64,000 bases of DNA, from positions 44,036,042 to 44,100,041 of the forward strand of contig CM060734.1 in assembly GCA_030704615.1 (NCBI GenBank), written 5' to 3'. The translations under genes were made by a program, and so were the position numbers. The notes below the pieces were generated by a model. The model was not told the DNA's origin. It saw nothing but the letters and a program-made list of their open reading frames with translations, and searched no databases. Shown piece by piece: positions 57,040 to 64,000 of the stretch (position 1 is the first letter of the stretch; the number at the start of each line of letters is the position of its first letter). The stretch comes from Takakia lepidozioides. Taxonomy: Eukaryota; Streptophyta; Takakiopsida; Takakiales; Takakiaceae.

Positions 57040-60000
57040 TACAAAATGCCACTTCCACTAAGACAAAGTTTAAGGTAAAGCCTAAGGAACCCGGCACCTT
57101 CGAGGGCGTCCAAAATCGGAAGGCACTCAACACCTGGCTCTTGGAGCTGGAGCAGTACTTCCGGGCGGCCAAGTTGAGTGACGAGGATCGCGTGGAAGTG
57201 GCTCCCACCTATTTGAGGGGCTATGCTCAACAATGGTGGCAGAAACGCCTTCACGACCGAGGTCCAAGTCCGGAAACCTTGAACTGGAGTGGGTTCAAGG
57301 AATTGTTGAAGAGACAGTTTGTGCCCCTCAACGCGTCCTGGCTTGCCCGGGACAAGATGAGGAATTTGAAGCAAACAGATGACATTCGGGGGTATGTCCA
57401 GGCTTTCAATGTGCTGTTGCTCGAAGTCGCGGACATGGCAGAACCAGAAATGGTCTTCAACTTTGTGGCGGGACTGGCCCCATGGGCCAGGCGGAAGTTG
57501 GAGGAGAAGCCACCCAAGACTTTGAACGAGGCAATTGAGAGGGCTGAATATTTCTCGGATGTCCCTAGGGGTGAAAGACAAGGCCGTACGGAACTGAACC
57601 ACAAGAAGATTCGGCGGGAAGGTGACTCCTTCCGACCGGAAAAGAAGTGGGATAGGCCACGCGGCGAAAATGGCACGTGGAAATCGAAGGGAGGGCCTTC
57701 ACACGTCAAGGCGGCACCCAGTGCTCCGAAAGGAAAAGCGGGTGGAGCGGCTTATGGCGGACAGAAGGCGACCTTTGATGGAGTGTGTTTCAATTGCGGG
57801 GAGCCCAGGCACATGGCCAAGAAGTGCACGAAGCCCCGGCAATTGAACATGACTCGGGCGACCACAGAGCTGTCGGAAGATACCATCAGTCGCTTGGTGG
57901 AAGCGGTGGTCGCCAGGACTTGCAAGGTAGGCAAATTTTCTTGTGAGTTGTATCAGGAAACTGACGCCTTACGAAAAGGGAGTCAGTTATTGTTCGTGGA
58001 TGGGATAATATCCGGAACTAATGTGTCGTTGTTGGTGGACACAGGAGCGTCGCACTCCTTCATGACACCGGCAACGGCACAAAAGCTGGGACTCCCGACA
58101 AGTGACGTGGGGGCCTTTATTGAGGTGCGTTCTGCCAAAGGAGAACCACAGTTGGTGACAAGGTTGGCGATTGATGTTCCTCTTCAACTGGGGAGTTGGG
58201 AGGGACGTGAGAACTTCACCATCTGCGAGATCGATGGAGTAGATCTCATTTTAGGGATGACCTTTTTGAGCAAATCCGGAGCGGTCATAGATGGCCGCAA
58301 GAGAGTAGTCACGCTGCCATGTGGGAATGGTGGCGAGGTCTTACAAGTGTCAGAAACGCCCAAATTCGTGGGAGGGCGAATAAACCTTCTGTCAGCAAGG
58401 GAGTGGGCCGTGGAGGAGGCACACGAACCCCAGTTCTTGCTTTACATTAGAGAAGTGAAGGGAGAAGGCCATGGGGAGCCGAGCCCAGATTGGATCAAGG
58501 GGATTTTGGAGAAATACCAGGATGTGATGCCGGAGGATTTACCAAGCGGCTTGCCACCGCGAAGAGGAGTTGACCACAAGATTGAGGTGATACCGGGATC
58601 GGAACCGCCTGCCAAGGCGCCCTACCGGTTGAGCCACAGAGAGTTGGTCGAGCTGAAGACTCAGCTCAAGGATCTAATGTCAAAGGGGTACATCCGGCCG
58701 AGTAAGTCACCTTACGGGGCCCCGGTGCTATTTGCAGACAAGAAGGATGGGACGCTGCGGATATGTGTCGATTACAGGGCTCTGAATAAGGTGACTATCA
58801 AAAACCGGTACCCTTTGCCAAGGATCGACGACCTCTTCGATCGGTTGGCAGGAGCGAAGTATTTCAGCCAGATCGACTTGCGCTCCGGCTATCACCAAAT
58901 TCGGGTGGCGGAAGGAGATGAGATGAAGACCGCGTGCAGGACAAGGTATGGTTCATATGAATTCTTGGTGATGCCTTTTGGGCTCACCAATGCACCAGCG
59001 ACATTTAGCACGCTGATGAACAGCCTTTTCCAGGAGTGGTTGGATGACTTTGTGATCGTGTACATCGACGACATCTTGGTGTACTCGAAAACAAAGGAGG
59101 AGCACCTGGAGCACCTCAAAAGGGTGTTCCAAAAATTGCGGGAAGGGAAGCTGTATGCCAAAGCTTCAAAGTGCGAATTCGGGGTCACGAAAGTGGAGTT
59201 CTTGGGGCATGTGATTACACAGGATGGGATCAAAATGGATGACAGAAAGGTGAGGGCGATCTTGGACTGGGAGCCTCCGACTTCGGTCCCGGGAGTGCGA
59301 TCCTTCCTAGGACTCGCCTCCTATTACCGGAAATATGTGAGAAATTTCGCCAAGATCGCGGGGCCGCTGTCGGACCTTCTGTGTAAATCCAAAGTCTGGG
59401 TATGGAACACATTTTGTGGCCAAGCTTTTGCTGAATTGAAGCAGCGGATGACGGAAGCTCCAGTCTTGAAAATCCAGGAGTTCGATCGTCCGTTTGAGAT
59501 TCATACAGATGCATCGGACTTCGCGATTGGGGGTGTACTTATGCAAGATGGACGTCCAGTGGCTTACGAAAGTAAGAAACTGAATGAAGTGGAGCGACGG
59601 TGGCCGACGCACGAAAAAGAGATGAAGGCGGTGGTGCATTGCCTTGAGCTCTGGCGCCACTATGTTGGTTCCAACCCAGTGAAGGTGTTCACGGACAATG
59701 TCACGGTGAAGTATTTTGCCACGCAGCCCAAGTTGTCCCCAAAACAACTTAGGTGGCAAGATACTTTGGCAGTGTTCGACGTGGATATCCAGTACAAACC
59801 GGGACGGGACAATGTGGTGGCCGATGCTTTAAGTAGAAAGCAGCAGCTCTTGTTGGTGTACAAGGGCGAGACGGCACTCCAAAGGAAGATCCGGAAGGCT
59901 TGCCGGAAGGATGAGCTGGCGAAGTACGTGATGCAGGACTTGAGGATGGGGGTTAAATCGCAGTTCCACTTGCAAAATGGACTGCTCCGGTATAAGCAAA

Positions 60001-61328
60001 AGCGTCTCTACGTGCCGAAGGGAGAGATCAGGGATAGTCTCTTGAGAGAATGCCATGATAGCCCGCTTGCGGGCCACGGCGGAGCCAAGCGCACTGCGGC
60101 ACTCTTGAAGAAAGAGTATTTCTGGCCCAAACTGAGGGAGGAGGCAGAGGAGTATGTCAAGACATGCACCACATGCCAACAAAACCGGAGCGAGTACAAA
60201 AAGCAAGCGGGGCTGTTACAACCCTTGCCGATTCCAGAGGGGACTTGGGAAAGCGTCTCGATGGATTTCATGACTGCTATGCCGCTGTCAAAAGGATTCG
60301 ATGCAATCATGGTGGTGGTAGATAGGTTCAGTAAAATGGGCCATTTCATCCCCACCAAGGAGACGGCAACGGCGCAGGAGACATGGCGACTTTACTTCGC
60401 CCACGTCTTAAAGCATCATGGAGTCCCGAAGGATATTGTCTCGGACCGCGATCCAAAGTTTACGAGTAAATTCGGGAGAGCACTTTGGAAGAAGATGGGG
60501 ACGAGGCTGAAGATGAGTACCGCCTTCCGACCTACGACGGACGGCCAAACGGAAAGAGTGAATTCCGTAGTGAAGCAATTCTTGCGGAATTACGTGTCGG
60601 CAGACCAATCAGACTGGATGGAACACTTAGACGCGGCAGAGTTCTGTTATAATAACACAGAACACTCCGCAACGGGAGTTTCCCCTTTCGTGTTGGTCTA
60701 TGGAAAAGCACCTCTGGTGCCGACAAGTTGGGCCGCCCAGGACGTTGAGGAACTGGCAGTAGCGGCGGTACTGGAAGAACGCGAGCGTTTGTTGAAGCTC
60801 GCAAAGTACAATATTGCCAAAGCTAGGAAACGGTATGAAAGGCAGGCGAATCGGAAGCGGAGGGAAGTGAAGTTTGAGGCAGGCACAAAGGTCTGGTTGA
60901 ACATCAAGAATTTCCGACTACCTCCGGAAGTGAGTCCGAAGTTCGTACCTCCGTATGCGGGACCCTTTCGCATTCGGAAGGTTATGAATGAGGATGTGTA
61001 TGAATTGGAGCTGCCGGCAAACAGCAAGGTGCACCCAGTATTCCATGTCTCCTTTTTGAAGCCTTACTTCAAAGATGAAGCGCGTCCGAATCGGCATCAA
61101 GTGTTGCGTCCGCCACCTATGCTGTTGGATCATGAAAATGAACCTGAGTACGAGGTGGAGGCAATACTTAAGTCGAGGAAGTTCAGGAACCGAGAAACGG
61201 AGTATCTCGTCAAATGGAAGGGCTATCATCATGTGGAGGCATCTTGGGTGCGTGCCTCAGAAATGGGAAACGCATCCGAGGCGGTTGCAGCTTTCGAAGG
61301 GCGACCTCAAAAGCGGAAGAAGCGTTGA
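57040..61328 (+). CDS. Chromovirus (Ty3/gypsy) Gag-Pol, one uninterrupted frame, 5' truncated
   Basis: More than 1,395 codons without a stop. In order, counted from 57141: Gag core ([11 protein letters not shown]); CCHC knuckle [14 protein letters not shown] near residue 216; protease [10 protein letters not shown] near 300; RT with [23 protein letters not shown] and catalytic YIDD at 641 (59061); RNase H with [11 protein letters not shown] and ADALSRK; integrase HHCC finger (CTTCQQN), D in SMDFMTA, D in SDRDPKF, E in GQTERVN; C-terminal chromodomain ([18 protein letters not shown]) at about 1335-1390. No in-frame ATG occurs near the start: the frame extends upstream to a TGA near 57026 through [14 protein letters not shown]. 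So the Gag N-terminus and 5' LTR are missing, though all enzymatic motifs look intact. Confidence 0.93.
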
Positions 61329-61349
61329 TGGGGACATCAACCTTGGAGC

Positions 61350-61362
61350 GTGGGGGAGGAAA
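61350..61362 (+). promoter_or_regulatory. Polypurine tract
   Basis: The run gtgggggaggaaa follows the gag-pol stop by 21 bases and immediately precedes TG, the expected start of an LTR. It would prime plus-strand DNA synthesis. Confidence 0.65.
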
Positions 61363-62950
61363 TGCATGCTTAGCCCGGTTTAGCTAGCTCAGGAATCCGA
61401 TTGCAAAAACTTGTATTGTACAAAAATTTGTTATAAAGGAAATGGGTTCCAAATATTGTGCGTCCTATTGTGTTTGGAATGGTGATGCATGGTGTGGTTG
61501 GCTAGTGTGTAGAATGCATGCTAGCTTACAAAAGTGGGAGAGGTAAATTGGGTTAATCGTGTGTTTGCGCAGTGCCGAAATCGGGTGACTCCCATCCAAG
61601 GGGCAAGGAAACTTGCGCCTTCTTTGGGAGTTCACGTGCTAGTGCGCACCTGGCGCGTGCGCGTACTATAACTGCGCTACCGAGGGGGTTGCCTTGTAGT
61701 GCGGGGTAACGCGGAAGCTACGTGCTTCCGTTCACGTACTATAATCGTGTAGCCTCGGGACGAAGTCGTAGTGCGGCTTCGGCGTGTTCCCGTACCTCAG
61801 GCCAGCATTCCAAGGCGGACCCAATTGTAGTGATTGGGGCGCACGGTTGGTTCAAGGTTATCTTCCTAGTCAAAGAAGGTTCCAGGTGAACCCTTGCTCA
61901 AGGTGATGCCAAAAGCGGCATCATGAGCGATCGCAAGCAATGTTGTTGCAGTAAGGCGATTCGATCCTCGGGGAGGATTGTTCCTTGGCCTTGAAGTAGG
62001 CCAAGAAGAGTGCACTGGGAGGAGCTGGAGAGGCTCCACCCTTGGCCGGGACTTGGAGGAAGTCGGCCGAACTAGCTAGTGGAGAGTAGAGTCAAGTGTG
62101 GGGTTTGGTTCTTTGCCATGGGACGCCATGGTACGGAAACAAACTCCTTGATGTGGGACGCCACAACTTGGATGTTTTTTCTACAAAATGGACAAGTCGA
62201 TGAGGACATCAACTCCCTGTTGGTAGGGGTGTGTGTCGCGGCCCTTTGCCTTGAGGGCAGGGAGGTCGGGACACAAGAGGGGCTGCCCCTGTGGTGGGGG
62301 CAGTAGCAGCGATAGGTACGGGGGCTGAAGCACCCTTGAGTGCCCAAGGCACTCAAGGAGGCGGAGGCGCTCACTAGGTGGAGCCCCGCACACCGGGTTG
62401 CGGTGGGGGTGGCTCCACAAGGGGTGGTGGTAGCTTAGTGGGACTTAGTGGGGGTGGCATAGGACTCACCATGGGGGTGGAGACCTCGTGGTGGGAGTCG
62501 TGGGGAGTCTTGGGACTCATCACGGTCCATAGGGGCCGTGGTGAGCGGGCCAAGACTCACCGCGACTCACCACCGGGAATCGAGGGTCTTCGTGGTGGTT
62601 CGTCATAAAATGGCATGGCTGGTTGTGAAACCCCCGCGGACAGCTACAGAAGTATATATAGGGAGTAGTAACCCCGAGAACGGTGCAAGCCCGTTGGTGA
62701 CCAAAAACTAGTGAGTAAGCGAGCGAGCCGGAAAACGACCAAAGAGTGGGGAGCTGTTCCGGACTGCCATCTACCAAAGGGAATTCTCCTAGTCCCAATT
62801 AGGTGGAGGGTTTTAGAGGGAAGCGAAGGGGGACCGTTATGTCCCGATGAGCAGCCGAAGCTCCAAGTTGGCCGGCGGCCAGGTTGGAAGTCAGGCGCGC
62901 GCATCAAAGCGAGTAACTATGACTTGAAGGGGAGTTTACCGAAGTGAGGT
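61363..62950 (+). mobile_element. Probable 3' LTR of the chromovirus
   Basis: Starts TGCATGCTTAGCCCGG right after the polypurine tract. A TATA box (agtatataTAGGG, about 62650-62662) lies near its far end, as expected for the U3/R boundary. The right end cannot be fixed because there is no 5' LTR for comparison; about 62950 is a guess. The G/C-rich interior contains two copies of a cgtactataa word (about 61672 and 61734). Frames inside (for example the Gly-rich one at 62378-62608) are compositional. Confidence 0.5.
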
Positions 62951-63091
62951 GCGCGACAACTCGTCCAAATCAAATGTGGGTTGAGGCACAGTCGCTGGAT
63001 CCTTGTGATCTCCAGACGACTCTCCCCTTTCCATATTATTCTTTCATTAGTTGCTGTCTCTTCCCTCTCCTCCGCTGCACGTTTTTCCAAC

Positions 63092-64000
63092 TCACTCAGT
63101 CCCATCGTCTCTTCTGCTTCCATTTCTAGTATAGATCTTGTAAATACAGGCATGAGAAGAGGAGTATACGGCTACTTGTCCGAAGGGGCACTGAGCTGCG
63201 AATCCCACCCAGACACACAATGGGATGTGATGAAGCGATGCTTGTGCAGTAGGTACACTCCTTCTCCCAAGAATGCCCACAGGTCCTCCTTTGAGCCAAA
63301 AAGCCACGCGCACGATGCTGCGTACCACCTTTTCCTTCACCAATAGCGTGTGGGCAAGATATGTCTCAGCTTCTTCGGCCTTGTAGAGACCTACTGTTTC
63401 ACTCCGAAAACACACCCCCGGAAATATCAACACATCACTGGGACAAAAAGGAAATTCAGAGTCGGGGATACCCGTGATGAGCTCTTCCCAAGTGGGATCC
63501 CGGGTAGGGGCTGGCGGAACTCGAGGCCTTAAATTAGCAAGCAGGATAGATGTTCCTCCTTTAACCAGTTCCCACAATCGTAGAGGGCTTGGCTTGTCAG
63601 GAGGCAAGAAGCTCTCAAGCTCTACACCCAATTCTTGACTCATAGAGAATTGTGGAATGCCCAAGACAGCCCAGCTAAGTTTCTCACCACTCTCCAATTG
63701 TTCCTTGGCACTAGCAAGGGGGATTTGTAGAGTGACTTCCTTGGAATGAAGTTTGAAGAGAAGATGTGCAACATAGGCTCCCTGAAGAGATTTGCGAATG
63801 CGTCGGCTCTGCTCCCTCTGCTCCGCTTTGATGCATATGGGTTTGCAAGCTTCCTTGCGCGCAGTTTCCTCAAAGGTTTTGGCCCAGAACTCCGAGGGCA
63901 TGTCCAGCGGGAGCTTGGGCCGCGGAATAGGTTCTCCCTCCGGGTAATCAACAAAAACCAACTGCTCAGGCAACAGGTTGCGCGCAAGCTCACAAATGTA
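63092..64000 (-). CDS. Partial gene of unknown family, runs off the right edge
   Basis: The minus-strand frame is open from the window edge (ICELARNLLPEQLVFVDYPE) through FVDYPEGEPIPRPKLPLDMP, SEFWAKTFEETARKEACKP, a basic KAEQREQSRRIRKSL, then LWELVKGGTSILLANLRPRV and DPTWEELITGIPDSEFPFC, to a stop at 63092, at least 302 codons. Composition is protein-like to about 63300 (VAFWLKGG); the last 60 codons look like read-through of an intron. No family is recognised. It could be a host exon or an element gene. It lies 3' to the chromovirus LTR in opposite orientation. Confidence 0.5.
   Translation of the reverse strand, partial: YICELARNLLPEQLVFVDYPEGEPIPRPKLPLDMPSEFWAKTFEETARKEACKPICIKAEQREQSRRIRKSLQGAYVAHLLFKLHSKEVTLQIPLASAKEQLESGEKLSWAVLGIPQFSMSQELGVELESFLPPDKPSPLRLWELVKGGTSILLANLRPRVPPAPTRDPTWEELITGIPDSEFPFCPSDVLIFPGVCFRSETVGLYKAEEAETYLAHTLLVKEKVVRSIVRVAFWLKGGPVGILGRRSVPTAQASLHHIPLCVWVGFAAQCPFGQVAVYSSSHACIYKIYTRNGSRRDDGTE

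Noticed and set aside
57039-60358. Several minus-strand frames of 90-187 codons
   Set aside because: They are antisense shadows of the uninterrupted Gag-Pol frame.
62072-62608. Gly-rich and Pro-rich frames on both strands
   Set aside because: They lie in the presumed GC-rich LTR of the chromovirus and have no homology signal.

Overview
The window looks like nuclear DNA of a large-genome land plant. The evidence is eukaryotic: spliced exons with GT/AG borders, plant protein families (an At5g52430-type proline-rich protein, an F-box/kelch protein, STP-type hexose transporter exons), CACTA and Mutator-type DNA transposons, and several retrotransposon classes. A Dualen/RandI-like non-LTR element would be unusual in a flowering plant, so a fern or lycophyte is my guess; the sequence does not prove it. 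Nothing points to a prokaryote or an organelle.

Layout. 1-10.4 kb is repeat-dominated: two copies of a non-autonomous Mutator-like element (one with 34-bp inverted ends and a 9-bp target duplication), two inverted copies of a Helitron-like N-terminal fragment, and a nested tandem block. 10.4-18.9 kb is the only convincing host-gene region: a short coiled-coil gene on +, and on - a spliced gene whose main exon encodes a proline-rich protein, with tentative coiled-coil exons further down and a long (CT)n tract in its 5' region. 19-23.5 kb is mostly unassigned. 23.5-30.4 kb is a stop-poor, AC-rich + strand holding a diverged repeat with a 147-bp unit that often occurs as dimers.

30.6-39.3 kb is a decayed Ty3/gypsy element of the Ogre/Tat/Athila type on -, carrying two extra upstream ORFs that appear to be paralogues of each other. 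A CACTA-type element with four G-boxes sits inside its gag-pro region. 41.9-42.5 kb is an F-box/kelch pseudogene. 42.7-50.6 kb is the most remarkable object: a frameshifted non-LTR retrotransposon with an APE endonuclease, RT, a chromodomain, RNase H, a CCHC finger and a PD-(D/E)XK-like C-terminus. A second CACTA-type element (TTT target duplication) splits its 3' tail.

50.9-51.7 kb has L1 and Ty1/copia scraps. 52.1-56.5 kb is a tandem array of about 725-bp units, each holding two exons of an STP sugar transporter. 57.0-61.3 kb is an uninterrupted chromovirus Gag-Pol frame (Ty3/gypsy with a C-terminal chromodomain) lacking its 5' LTR and Gag start, followed by a polypurine tract and probable 3' LTR. 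At the right edge a partial ORF of unknown function runs out of the window on -.

The genes do not form a pathway. The window is a record of nested transposition around two or three host genes. Chromodomains occur in two unrelated retroelement classes here.
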